From the NCBI RefSeq assembly GCF_032854445.1, contig NC_088295.1:9599385-9663384 (forward strand): a DNA stretch of 64,000 nucleotides, written 5' to 3'. Every line of letters starts with the position of its first letter. Position 1 is the first letter of the stretch. Source of the stretch: Liolophura sinensis. Taxonomy: Eukaryota > Mollusca > Polyplacophora > Chitonida > Chitonidae. Made by a program: the position numbers and the translations under genes. Under the pieces are notes generated by a model. The model was not told where the DNA came from, did not search any database, and saw nothing but the letters and a program-made list of their open reading frames with translations. Of this stretch, positions 12,116 to 26,000 are shown one piece after another.

Positions 12116-13898
12116 TCCAAGATTCTTACTAATTGTGAACCAAAACTTGATTGCTGTAGTTTGCGTGAAGTTTAGCTGTGACATGTGACACAATTTGCTT
12201 TATTCTGACAGATTCTTCCACCTTAGTTTTGTGATGTTTCATTTATTTTTTATCAGAAAAGCTTATGTGTTGGCATTGAAGTGTCATTTTAAGACCATAA
12301 AATGGTTTTAAAAGAGTATTTTTACAGGACAAACTTTAAGTGAAATAAAGTATTTTGAGGCATTACTCAGTCACCTAAAATGTTGTGTAATAACGCTTGT
12401 GGAACTGAATTTTATTAGTTGAATTGCATTCGCGTGTAAATTCTATTGATATTATTATATTATGAATATGAAGTTGCACAATATTTAGTTCGTTTTTTGT
12501 CATTTCGTTGCATATATGTATAAAGGCATTGCTTCAGAATGAAAATATAGCATTTGTATCAGTATTACATGTATAACTCATTCTAAATGCAGTTTTATAA
12601 AGTGATGTGTGTAAAGGTTTGTTTAGGTGGAGAGGGAGGTAGTCTGTGTGTTGACATAAACATGTATCAGTATACTGGGCTGACATTTGTTCTGTAGTCT
12701 GTTTGCTAGTGAACATCAGCTATGAAATGTACATCCACACTGCTAATCCCACTCTCCCCAAGTAGGCATATCTGCCAACAGGCGGGGGTGAATTCTTAAA
12801 TAATCAACATATCAGCTGTGTGCCAAGTCTTGAAAGCACAGAAATATCAAATGTCAATTTGTCATTTAAACAGACTGATGGGATGTGCAAAATTTGCCTG
12901 TCAAAACTTTTATATAATGATAACCATACAAATAGCCTGGCTTTTGTTGAAGGTTTATTGAAACATTGCGACTGATTCTTTTATGCCAATATTTCCTGTA
13001 TATGTGTTGTGCAAAGAGAAAGGGCATCTCAGACGCTATTTAAATTTGCTATGAAGGTATATTGAATGTGCTCAGTGGAACATTGAAGTGAGTGTCCGGT
13101 TTTCTTTGTGTGCTCTTCTTCTGTGTCTAGTTGTCCCTTGACGTCCACTTCCTGAAGAGGTCTTGTATGTGTCAATGAACAGCTCGCATTACCTTTAATG
13201 GAGGTGGACTCCATTTAAACTAAATTTTATAGACATAAATTATAAATTTTATAAGAATTCAAGATATCATTTGAGCACATCTGTGGAGCTCCATGTGGAG
13301 AACAGACAAGATATAATATTTTCGTGAATATACATTGAGTGGGCGTATAAAATCAATGTTTCATTTTGTGACGGCATTCCTCTCGTTTCACTTGAAATGT
13401 ATGCGAAGTGTGGGTTATAATTAATGGGTGTCTGTAAATGTTTGTGGCCTGTATTCCCTTAATCCTGCGCTTTAAGCAATTCCCCACCTGTCATTGGTCT
13501 GGCCTATCAAAGACATAGAATCAAATCATATCTGTAGTGTAGTTTTAGTGCATCATCGACATGGCAGTGGAAGATTACTTTATAGCATTTCCAAGAAGTA
13601 TCAGCAGAGATATTTTGTAAGTGACCATTATGGTTTTACATACCGTGAATACACATTTATATGATGTATCTCCTTAAAGGCATACAGAATTGTTTCTGAT
13701 TGGCTGGTGTGAGAGATAGGCAAGTCTGGGCTATCTCCACGGTCAGCCAATCAGCATTGATTGTAAATGACCAACTTTTTAGATTCGTCATTACTACATT
13801 GCACGTGCTGCTTGTTTATGTGTTCATGCTGTATAACATGGAAACAGGGTACTGAGTGCAGCTGTGGAGTTAACTGTGGGATTATTGTGTGATTTCAG
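12116..13898. other. Gene-free stretch before the first coding exon
   Basis: No coding exon is identified. A small uORF-like segment with a strong GTAAGT donor lies at 13561-13622, and two CCAAT-type words form an inverted pair (GATTGGCTG near 13698, CAGCCAATC near 13745). These could be 5' regulatory or leader elements but nothing proves it. Confidence 0.35.
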
Positions 13899-13936
13899 GT
13901 TTAGCCTATAGTCCCGATTCGCCCACCACTGTCAGT

Positions 13937-14020
13937 ATGCAGCTCCTGGGCCAGCTTGCAGCTCCTCTAGTCCTAGGACTTGTCTGCCTGTCCTTCACCA
14001 CAGCCCGCCCACATGGAAAA
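13937..14020 (+). CDS. FSTL5: FSTL5-like exon 1: start codon and signal peptide
   Basis: The exon encodes 28 residues beginning MQLLGQLAAPLVLGLVCLSF, a classic signal peptide with probable cleavage after TTA. It ends GGAAAA|GTAAGT in phase 0. A TTTCAG acceptor at 13893-13898 puts 38 bases of leader before the ATG, so at least one upstream non-coding exon is expected. The ATG is chosen because it gives the signal peptide and an in-frame TAG lies at 13910-13912 in the leader. Confidence 0.85.
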
Positions 14021-17000
14021 GTAAGTACTTTCATGGCATAGCTAAATGACTACATGAAATATTTGTCATTCTGTTTCTGGAATGGAAATACAATGTATAC
14101 AAGACTTTCTTCTTTCTACTAGAAACATCAAAGCCATTCTATACATCTGTTTAAATTCTTACTTCAAATATTTGGTATTGTCTGTTCTTTGGCTATTTGG
14201 CTGCAGTTTTAATTCTATAGGTTATTCAGGCCTTTGGAAGGCACACTGGCTTACTTCAGGCACCCCAGTTTGTTTCATCCATGAATGTGACCATGAACAT
14301 AGATGTGCTCAGTACACAATTAAACACCAATTAGATTTGTAAATAGATATTTTGTCTTTTCTTGTCTGTGATCAAAATTTTGACAGTGCACGTGAATGTT
14401 GATGATTATGTGTTTGCTTGAGAAGAAACCAAATGGAAAGCTCTGTAAATACTGGTTGGATCAAAATTTTTCTTTAATTTTATGAAATTGTTTGCTTTTG
14501 TTTCAATTCCTTGTAAATCTTGACAGAAATGAAAAGTTATGATGTGGATTTTCCATACATCTGCATCTAACCGTAGGTAGCAGTCAGGTACTAATCTGTC
14601 ATGTCGTGTGAGATCTAACTTTGTGGCTGGACACATACACTATCCATCTGTTATACCAGAAGATATTTCTTTGATTGATAGAAAGTGTCAAAATTAGTGT
14701 CGTAGGGAGATGTATTTTACCGGCCATTTGGCGGTTTTGTTTGTCTGACACTTTGCTTGATATCCACGTCTGAATTTTGTATTTTGAATCAGTCCTAATG
14801 AGCGCAGCTCGATCATACAGATTGTGGCCGTAACACAGTTGAAGCAGATAACATGACCACTGATATTTTGTTCAAATTTACCCTGTGCCTCCACTTTGTG
14901 CACTATGTAAACACACCGTGGCAAATAGTTCAATTGATTTTTGGTGGGTAAACTTCTTGCGCTTGCTCTACTGCGGTGACTATCTGGTGATCGGTCATCG
15001 CACCATCAGGAAGTTTTATCATTCTGTCTCGGGCCGTGTATTATTTTTGCTCTTCTCCAATGATTGCCTATGAAGTTTGCGGAATTGGCTGTTAGAGTGG
15101 AGCAGGGTCTGAACATATCCCAGACACATAATAATCTAGCAGAGGCTCAGTTTGCCTTGTCATGTCTCTATCAGATGTCTCTTGTAAACCATATCTGTTG
15201 CAAGATCAGCTCAATCTATTATTGATGGTCACTCAGATGACGAACTAAGTCAACAGTTGAATAATGAGCCGTGTAACAAGAAATGTCAGTCTGGACTGGG
15301 CCGTTTATCCTGACTGCTGAACACTGGCATTAATCCACTGGTAGAAGCGGACTTCATCCATCAGCTACCCCCTCCCCCATGTACCCAGCACCCATGGGGC
15401 AGCCATGATCTGCTGAGGGGCTTACTACTGGCACACCAGAACACTGCTCCTTGACATGATGAAAGTCGTTCAGACTCTAATGAGGCACAAAGGCGGAACA
15501 ATCTTCACAAGGATGTTCAGGAGATGCAGCTCATAATCGACATGTCTCTTCTCAAATGTCCTTGCTGAACTAATTTTCTTCCGAGTCGTAATCGGTTAGG
15601 CAGTTAATATAAGTGTCTCAGATCTGTTGCTATGGCATTCAGATGATAAATGTATGCTATAATTTTGCTTTCATTCTTGGTATGTGTGGAAAAAATTGCT
15701 CAAGTAAACTCCTTTTTGTCCTTAGAACAGATGTGAATATTTTAACACCAGTCTTGTGTTCAAAATGAACCTTTTGAAGAGGGTGGGTGTTAAGCACTAA
15801 ACAAAGAAATGAAAACGCTACCTATTTTTCTGCAGTTCAAAGGGCATGTAAAGTTTGATATAAAACTTTCATGAAAATTCAGCAACCTGTCTGCCAGAAA
15901 ATTGATATGAAACTCAGTGGAATTTTATAAGAAACCTTGTACAGTTTTTATCTGTTGATTTATTTATTTTGTGTGTGTTGTGAAAAGTGTACATATGGGG
16001 ATGCATTTGTTTATTTTTTTTATTTGATTGGTTTTTTACGTTGGCTCAGGAATTATTTAACTTACAGAACAGCAGACAGTATTATGATGGGAGGAAACTG
16101 GGCAGAGCCCGGGGGAAACCCACAACCATCCGCAGGTTGCTGAAGACCATCCCACATACATGTGAAGAGGATAACCTGCATGAGCAGATGCAGTTGTGTC
16201 ATTAAGCGTATATTTTCTCTTATTTGTCTTCAGATGATTAGTTGTACTGTTTACCGCTGGCTACAGTTGTATTACTTCCTCGGAATAACCAGCTTGAGAT
16301 GAAATATATAAATATGGATCCAAATTAGGGAAGAGCAGAATATGGATGCAGTTGATAACTAGCCAACAGCTGAAAGCATTATGGCACGATACACATTTTC
16401 TGTGCATGTACTTACAAGTCTGTGTCTTTCTATGAATAAGAGGGAACCTAATGGGACTTCAGCAAGTTGTACAACGTGTACTGTACTGTCTTGGAGAGGC
16501 ATGATCTCAGTCACCAGCCCATAATTAAATCTGTTCATGTTCACCGTTCTTATTGGATCAACCCCCCTAATGGCAAAAACCTCTCCTGCCTTTGATAGAA
16601 AATGTTCTCTCTTTGGAGGCCAACATATCTGGAAGAATTGAATATGTGGTGAGGATTGGGTGTAGATGTGGAACTAATGTCCATCAGGCTATGTAGGAAG
16701 GTGCCTACATGTCTTCTAGACTGTAGGAAATCCTTTTGTCTCATTTTCCAGCAAGCTTTTTAGCCGCACATGCACATGTTCGTTGGTCACATGCTTTATT
16801 TATAGCCTACAGATAAGCCGCTATTGATTTTCGCAACTCAGCACTCGTTTTATGTAGATGTGGGATTCCGAAGAGGAGAGCTTATCAGTGGTCGACACTG
16901 CAGGCCTGCTGCGAACTGACGGCAGCCAACGCCTAGAGGCTAAAATGCAAATCACATGGATAAATCGAAATTACTAGATTATTTTTTTTTTTTTTGCCCC

Positions 17001-20000
17001 CGTTTGGGTTCCCTATCATATTTGGCCTCACATACACGCGCATGTGTTATGGAGGATTTGTTTAACAAAAAGTCTGTTTGACAGAAAAAACAGAACATCA
17101 GTGCCGAAAATAAATGATATAATTATCACAAACTTTATTGTCCCTTGCAACAGCTTTTGTTCAGTTTTACAGAAAATCTGTGTACAAGAATGTTTTTCCC
17201 CCCGCATTGAGATCCAATAATCTATGCTGTTTTAATATTCTCTTGATCTGGTCACCAACCGGCGCCAGTCCTGAAACGCTGCTGTGTTTTTTGTGTTTGC
17301 GAAGCCCTTAGTGGCCCACTCAGATTTCGGGAGAGTGATTTTGACTTCCGACTATCCATTCTATAGATTCTAGCCATGGATTGGCTAGAAAATATTGGTT
17401 CCTTAAAAGAGTTGAACGTTTGGAGCTAGCTTTAGCTGCTCCAGGTCATTGCTGGGTTACTTCTGCAGGCTAGAATATCTGACTCTTAAGCTACCTGGGT
17501 TATCGATCCCTTCCCCACCATCAGAGATTGGCTATAGGTATTCCATCCATCCATGTACATCATAGGCCTGCCAGACTGAGATCAATATAACAGATTAAAC
17601 AATAAATCTGGGATACAAAGGCAGCCCAAACACAATCCCCATGTAGACTGTGGCATTGGTATTGATATGCATGAAGCTGGAGATTTGTCATCTTCATGAA
17701 GAGACAATAAAACTAGTCTATGCTTTCTCACACTGTTATCAGACTTAATATTACAACATTGCCTGCACATTCCTAAAGAATCTCATGTTCCCGTATCCAT
17801 GGTAACTGTAACAACATGTTGTGTTGGGAGTTGAGGATCCTTAATGGGTGTGCGACAATTTGATCTGTATTTGTAGCGTGCTAGCTAATGGTTTGGCAGA
17901 ACTGAAATTGAAGTACCTGTTTATGTGTTGGCTTATGGTAAAGGGAGCCTGCATGAGAATTTTAGAACTAGCAGTGTCCAGTTGTGCTGTCGTGTTATTA
18001 AGTCTCCTAGGAAGATTTAGATTTCATCCTGATTGGAGGAGCCGTCTAAACTGTTCTGTAATTGGTCCCTTGTTTAGAGCCAGTAAATGACCTTTGATTG
18101 CCAGTTGAAAGTAATTCATGTGACAAGTGAGATCTCTGCCATTCTTTCTGTAATATTGTCTTGTGTCCTGACCAAAGTTAAGAACACAAGTCAATGGTGT
18201 GGTTTTGTTGCTGCCCTGATTATGGCTCTTGTAGCCAACTGAAGCCTTGATGACATGAAACAAAGCTGTGATTGGATAGGTGCTCTGAATTCAGATTACT
18301 ACCTCAAGTGGCAGCCTGTACATGGCTGAAGTCTCTACATGCACACTGGAGTGAACATGTACTGTTGTCAATAATTATTCTTCAATACATACATGTACAC
18401 ACTGCAGGTCTCTCATGCATGTATATATACAAGTTTAGGTGCATGCTTGGTATTAAATCTGAAAACTTTCGGCCAAAAAGTTTCAAATGCGCTGTTTCAA
18501 ACACAGCTTTAAGTGAGGAGATTTGGGCTGGTGGTTTTCCACATCGGGCACTCATTTTTCCCCCAACCATTAATCTGACCACAGGCCATGGTCATGTTCT
18601 ACATCCAGTGACAAAAACTTATACATGACATCCTAGTTTTAAATGTTTCCGTTCCACATTTTGCCCGGGAAAACAGTTCATGTGTGAGAATCTGCTTTTG
18701 GTAACTTTGTTTTTCTATGCTAATTTATTTAGGATTTTTGCATGCTTTTATTGAATTTAACCATAACTTTAAAAAAAATGCTTGTAATATCGAGCAATCA
18801 CTCATACATTGATGTTGTACATAATGTTATTTTTATGCAGGTTAGGTAGTACTTTGTGATGGCTTTTTTGTATCGCCTGTCATGGGTCTAGTGTATGCTG
18901 AGTTTTGTTTTTTTCTCCTCTCCAGGGTAAAGCACCATCATATATCATAACAAGATAACCTGTATTAACAGTATTGATGTTAGGTAATTGCTCTTTTGCT
19001 TCATGTATCAATATTTCACAAGCGTGATGCACACAACACTTGCAGTGTATTGAACTATGCGTCATTCTTTATCAGTCAGCTCGCATCAATAATTCAGCGC
19101 CTAACAAACATGTATACATCAACACATCATCACACAAATATGTGTGCTTGGTGTGTCCGTGAGACACTATTTTCTCCAAACATGACTGCAGTTCTACCGA
19201 AGTGGAGTATTAAAGGCATAATCATTTATCCATTCCTTCAGACTTGCCCTGATAAGTTCAGGCCCCCCCCCCCCCCCCCCCACTCTGACGTTGTAGTCAC
19301 ATATTTCAGGTTACAAGTGAGGTACAAACAGCACAAATCCAATCAAATTTTTGCTATTACTTCAGAATAGCCCAAATAAAACTTTGCATTTCACAAAATA
19401 TCAGCCTCATCTGTACGTTTGTTAACGTTGAAAAGGGGTTATGATGTTCCTAAAATTTATGAAGCATTTAACCTTTAGAATAATTTCAACACCAGAAATA
19501 GTACAGGTGGGAAAGGCAATAATATGTGATGTTCTTGGTGGAAAAAAAAATACAAAAAAATCTGGTTAGCTAGTATGGATTTTTTGCCAAAACTCTCTGG
19601 TATAGCGTCTTTAACTTCATTTGTTTCTGTCTTTGAATATACAGGGCCTTTTTGGTCGTTCACGTCAGTGTTCATGCATTCATGTCTACTTTCAATCCAT
19701 AGTGATTTATAGCCAAGTATATGTACATACTGCATGTGGAAAAAGAAACCACTTCACAGGGTTAAAGTGACAGCAGGTTTGTGTTCTTCTGAAGTGGGCT
19801 TCAGAGTCTAAAATAGTCAAATCACTGTTTTAAAATGAAATATTATAAACAACTCTATTCCACCTAATGTTTGGTATGTACAAATCCACTTTCAGAATCA
19901 CATGGTTTTAAAATGATGATGCCAGCTTTTAGGTTCTTTTGATAAGAAAGTAATCAAACCAAAAATGTTGGCCTTGTAAGGTGGATGAATCAATCAACAT

Positions 20001-23000
20001 CTGGCAAAAGGGCTGTTGAAACGTGTTGAACTTTAGGTGAAATAGTCATTGGAATTCGTATGTGATGTAGGTACACGTACTGTTGCTCAAGCGGTGTACA
20101 TGTTGTTGTAGTTCTACATTGGGATCTGCTCTTATTTGGTGTGTACAAATACATCTATCACCAGTAGTATGCTAGTTGATATAATCTTTTTAACTCTGCA
20201 CATGAAGATTTACAGATAGCTTCAATAATTCTCTCAGATCTTTCAAAGTAAGTTAATTTTGAAGGAGGAATTTTTTATTGAGAGTTAAGGAAAAACAAAC
20301 TTCTGTAAAATATACTTATCTGTGATTTATTGTGTTTTTTTCAGAAATACAGACATCATGTGAAGTCACGAGACCATCTAGAGGATGATTGGTACAAACC
20401 TGATCATTCCAAGTCTCCTTATAAAAAAGAACCCTGGAAACCTTCTCAGTGGATGTCGTGGGATCCTGTCAAAGAGGACTCGGACAAATATCACAAATCC
20501 CATGACTATAAGGGCAAGTTTGATGTACCTGATGTTAAAGATGCTGAAGCCAAGGAAGATTGGAAATCCGAGCTAGATCCAATAGATAAGGCTCCAAGCT
20601 ACCACACCAAGGGTTTGGAGGAAAACTTTGATAAAGGTGAAGAGTATACGAGTCCAGACAAGGTTGCATCCCCTGACAGTAAAGAAAATCATAAAGATCC
20701 ATTTTATGAAGAACACTTTAAAAAACCCTCTTCCCTAGTGAAAAAACCTCCTCCTCCACCCACTGTAGAGGAGACTAAAAAAGACTCAAAGACATATCAC
20801 TGGGATACGGAAAAACCCTCACAAAGCGATTTTACCAGTGAAGACAAAAAGAAAATCTTTGATAAATCTGAGATGAAAGACGATGGGAAGAAGTTTGACT
20901 CTTGGCCAATTGGTGATGATACGGACAAACTTCCACAACCCACTACAGCAGCAACCAAACTACACCCTCTTAAACTAAGCAAACCTTTAGGTAAGTGTTT
21001 GGTCATGTCCATGTAACCTTCACATGAATGCAGGTACACTTTGCAGGAAAAACAAAACACAAACTCTTACAGTTGTTTAACATAAAGCTCAGACTGGGTA
21101 AGCGTCCCAACAACAGTATGCAGGGTTAAGGGTGAATAGCAAAGCTTTCCAGCTATTCTGCCTGGTGTAAAGCTCGCAGGTAAGTGTCCAACTATGCAAA
21201 GGAAAAAAGATCTAAAGCTAGCAAAATAGAAAAAAACAGCTGCAGCTTTATTGAATGTTCATAGCAATAATACTTTGGTTACTTCATTGATAACTTATGG
21301 AACACCGTCATATTAGTCAAAAATTCTTGAGCATGTCTTCAAACATCTGTCAAATAAATGAGAAAATTGATGGAAGCATTTGGTCCATACATTAATGTAA
21401 ATAAATTTTGAATCACTTTGTGACATTGTAACATTACACGAATGAATGAGATTACATTACACACACTGGATTGTCCCTATTATACATATATGGTTTTTTA
21501 CTAAAACCTTAAATCTACATTGTCACACTAATACAAGAAATAATGATAAGATGGATCAGTTGATTACATGTAGAGGAATTGTTGATAGAAATGAAGAAGG
21601 TACATTTTTGTTGTTACCAGTTTCATAATATACTGGTAACACCATATATTTCATAGTATGATGTTAAAATTCACACCTGAATTTTTGCACATGAGGTAAA
21701 TGGAGCAGTGATTAAGATTTCTTAATTTGTCTAGGAGCTAGTGCATGCAGACATTTTTCAGTGCATCTTGATGATTCAATCAGGAGCACTGTGTACATAT
21801 AAATTTTTTCGCTAAATTCGTCCACTTTATTTGATTGTGGTTTAATGCCATGCTCATGAATTTTTTCACAGGTGTGTACATGTATATCTACCTATAACAG
21901 GATAGTACCCTGATTCTGATAGGATTGACCTTAAACTACATGGACGTAGATCACTTTGAACTCAGGAATTGATCTGTTCCCTTGTTCACCTCGCCTCCAC
22001 CTCTCCGCATTCAAATGCCTTCCATGTTAAGGGCCAGTCTGGTCCCCTGAATGAAAAGGCTGTTTTCCAACTCTGAGAGATTTGATTTCAACCAAACACA
22101 TCGTTAGACCGTAACTTGCTGCTTGAATCTCAGCGTTAAAGCTAGTTCCACTTTTGTCAGGTGTCGTTATGTCAACTATCCCAGGAAATCAAACCTTGTG
22201 CTGAGCTACCATTCCATCATGTCTGCTGGCCATGGTCATTTATGAATGTGCCTTTCCCAAGTGCGTACAATATTTGGGCAAACTTCAACCTGGGGACCAT
22301 GCTAGAGGAGTTATGTTTGTTGGGTACTGACTGGATGAATTGATGCATGGTTGTGCAACGGTCAGGGTGTGAAATACATGCACTTGCTGGAATGGTTCTG
22401 GGAAGTCATTTTTAGTAGATGGATTGCACGTATAAACATGGAAATTCTCTAATGATGAATGCTGAAAATAGTTCTGTTTTTGGGAGCGTGCAAATGTCAC
22501 AATGAATCTGTTTTTAATGAATGGATTATAAACATACAATGCTGAATGCACTTGTTAAAATAGTTCTGTTTTTGGGAGTGTGCAAATGTCATAATGAATC
22601 TGTTTTTAATGAATGGATTATAAACATACAATGCTGAATGCACTTGTTAAAATAGTTCTGTTTTTGGGAGTGTGCAAATGTCATGGTGAATTTGTTTTTA
22701 GTTGACTGGTAGATGTAGTATAAACCTTCAATGCTGAATACATGCACTTGCATATACGGATGAAATGTACTGCACATTGCAGTCTCGAGCAGGAATCAGA
22801 TTTAAAAGTGAAAGCCTCTTTATCTAATTGCTCACAGTTGTAATGATATTTTCCAAATCTGCTTTTCCTGAAGTTTTGCTCACTTTGTAATTTAGATAAC
22901 TACAGAGAATCTTATACCCAGAAAAATGCTCCTTGATTTATGGCGATGTGTATTGTCCTTTGATGTCTGCATGCCTGCAGGCATGGCTGAGATGGCTCAG

Positions 23001-26000
23001 ACTGTAATAAACAGAATTTTCAGGCTACCAGATGGTTTGAGACCTGGCAGTGAACAATGACAACCATCAAGAAAATCATCAAGTTCTTCACACACTACTC
23101 TCCTTCAGACAGTTTCATAAGCTGCAAACTAAAATTTCACTCAAGCTCCATATGTTGCCTGAGTCTGAGAGGCCTGTTGATCTTTGGAAGGTTTGATTTG
23201 AAGGTAGGGCACTATTCTACTAAAAAATATGTCAGGAACAAAAATGCAACTTTTTGGGAAAAGTTTGAGGTCAGTTTGTCCTTAGATTTACACATACCAC
23301 AGTATGTGTACATGTATGATGAAGTGATGCTTGTATGCTTAATAGAATATGGCTTACATACTAGAAAGATGAAGCAAATCGCATATAGATTTAGAATTGA
23401 GTTGCAGATCTGGCAGATTTCTCATTAGAGCTGGATTCCAAGAGCAAATGTGATCAAGCATAGGTATATGTGATGTGTGGTGGGCTGAACACAAAGTATA
23501 TAAGTATTTAACAAAGTACAAGTATGCACTGGTATAGACTTGTAAATGGAATAGTTCGTGAAAAGTAGTATTTTCACAAAATAACACAAAGTCTAACATA
23601 GGCTGATTTATAAGGAGGTATAATATTCTTACACAATGGACTCAACATCTGACAGACATGTAGAAGTGGATTTCACATTCTCACACACATCTGTGTGCAA
23701 TGGACTCAACATCTGACAAGACATGTAGAAGTGGATTTCACATTCTCACACACATCTGTGTGCAATGGACTCAACATCTGACAAGACATGTAGAAGTGGA
23801 TTTCACATTCTCACACACATCTGTGTGCAATGGACTCAACATCTGACACACATGTAGAAGTGGATTTCACATTCTCACACACATCTGTGTGCAATGGACT
23901 CAACATCTGACAAGACATGTAGAAGTGGATTTCACATTCTCACACACATCTGTGTGCAATGGACTCAACATCTGACAAGACATGTAGAAGTGGATTTCAC
24001 ATTCTCACACACATCTGTGTGCAATGGACTCAACATCTGACAAGACATGTAGAAGTGGATTTCACATTCTTACACACATCTGTGTGCAATGGACTCAACA
24101 TCTGACAAGACATGTAGAAGTAGATTTCACATTCTCACACACATCTGTGTGCAATGGACTCAACATCTGACAAGACATGTAGAAGTGGATTTCACATTCT
24201 CACACACATCTGTGTGCAATGGACTCAACATCTGACAAGACATGTAGAAGTAGATTTCACATTCTCACACATCTGTGTGCAATGGACTCAACATCTGACA
24301 AGACATGTAGAAGTGGATTTCACATTCTCACACACATCTGTGTGCAATGGACTCAACATCTGACAAGACATGTAGAAGTGGATTTCACATTCTCACACAC
24401 ATCTGTGTGCAATGGACTCAACATCTGACAAGACATGTAGAAGTGGATTTCACATTCTTACACAGAACTGTGTGCAATGGCCTCAACATCTGACAGGCAT
24501 AGAAGCGGTTTTCATATTCTCACAGTCAGAACTGATGCAGTGGACTTGGCATCTCAAAGATGTACATGTATCAGTACATGTAGCTATAGTGGGTGTAGCA
24601 ATTGTGTGCACAAAGTACCTGTAGTAATAGTGGGTGTAGTAATTGCACAAAGTACATGTATGCAATGCACTTGACATTCGTCATACCCACTAGTGGATGC
24701 AGTGATTTCACAGAGTTAGGCCTTGAAATGGGACAGATCAAGAGGTAGATGGAGTTTTTGTGAATATTAAACAGAATGAATATCTGATGGACATGTTTGT
24801 AAACCACTGTGCATATAGTACTCCTGTGAGGTATGCTAGCGCAGACAGTTACCCAGGAGCCACCCATTGATGCGGTTGCTGTGAGTTTAGGCCTAGCTCA
24901 TGCTGGCTTTCTCTCTGGTTATAATGGGAAAGTCCTCCAGCAACCTGCAGATGGTCATGGGTTTCCCCTGGACTCCTTCCACAGTAGTATAAGTGAAATA
25001 TTCTAAAGTATGGCATAAAACATCAATGAAATAAATAAGTAAATAAATAGGACTTCCACAGAGTATGCAATAAACCAAACATAGAATCTGCTTAGACATG
25101 GCTTCTTTATTACCAGAATTAGTTAAATTGTAAATATGAGGGCCTTCTGTAGATTGGGACTGTTGCCCCGGACATGAAGTGGTAACCTTGAGCAACTGTT
25201 GAGTGTGATTGTGTACCGTTACCTGACCTGATTAGCTGTCTACCCAATGATCTTTATTACGCACGCTTGAGGTGCCCTCAGGACATTAGACACACTCCGC
25301 CTAGTAATAAGTAGAGAGGTGAAATGTCAGCTGGAGCGTATCTGTTCAACTCTGATCATCCACACAAACCTGACACTTCCTGACAATATTGACCTCAGTC
25401 TCATGGTGAAGAAGGTCTGATAAGAAGTGTTGTACCCTTATAATTGGAATAGGGGAGCCAGCGTCTACAGGTGGCTGGGGGTTAATTATCAGGCAAACAG
25501 ACAAAATACAGTACATATATATACATTTATACTGTATATCACAGATAAGAATACTTTGACACATTGTGTATACATGTACTTGTAACTTAACTGATGTATA
25601 CATGTATGTCAGTTTAATAGGGTACACACATGTACAAGTGTGCTATGTGTAAAGTACATATATGCTAATCAACCGTACATGTACTTTTGTTGGTTCCACA
25701 CAAAAGCCTATTTAACCTTTTATTTTATTGAAATCTTTTCATGGTACTTTGAAAAGTGAGCAAGGAATACATCAAATCTTCGATTAAGTTTGATGTAAAA
25801 GTATAATAATGAGTGTGCGGAAAAGTATCAGATGAGATGGATAACAGAGGGATTCGTTAAGTTGAGGTCACCCCTCCTGAAAACCTGGATATGTTAGTCG
25901 CCTGGCTGAATCCGTGAAACGGTTAGCAGTGTTCGGCAGCAATCAGGGGGAAGAATGATACCTAAATGGCCACCTTTGTTGCTGAGGGCACTCGCTTTGT

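Larger units (their letters stand above)
14021..20344 (+). other. FSTL5-like intron 1
   Basis: This 6.3-kb intron contains a reverse-orientation SINE at about 16005-16190 and a 19-base poly-C run at 19263-19281. No other coding exon is convincing; the ORFs near 14082, 17848, 18272 and 18996 have no domain or splice support. Confidence 0.75.

Noticed and set aside
15937-16205. Overlapping ORFs of about 70 codons
   Set aside because: They lie over a SINE; GGGAGGAAACTGGGCAGAGC is its body, not coding sequence.
18272-18628. 118-codon ORF in FSTL5-like intron 1
   Set aside because: No domain, irregular composition and an overlapping minus-strand ORF of equal quality; treated as chance.
24154-24677. 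ORFs of about 70 codons in the 65-bp array
   Set aside because: The same peptide recurs in successive frames because the unit is not a multiple of three; no gene.
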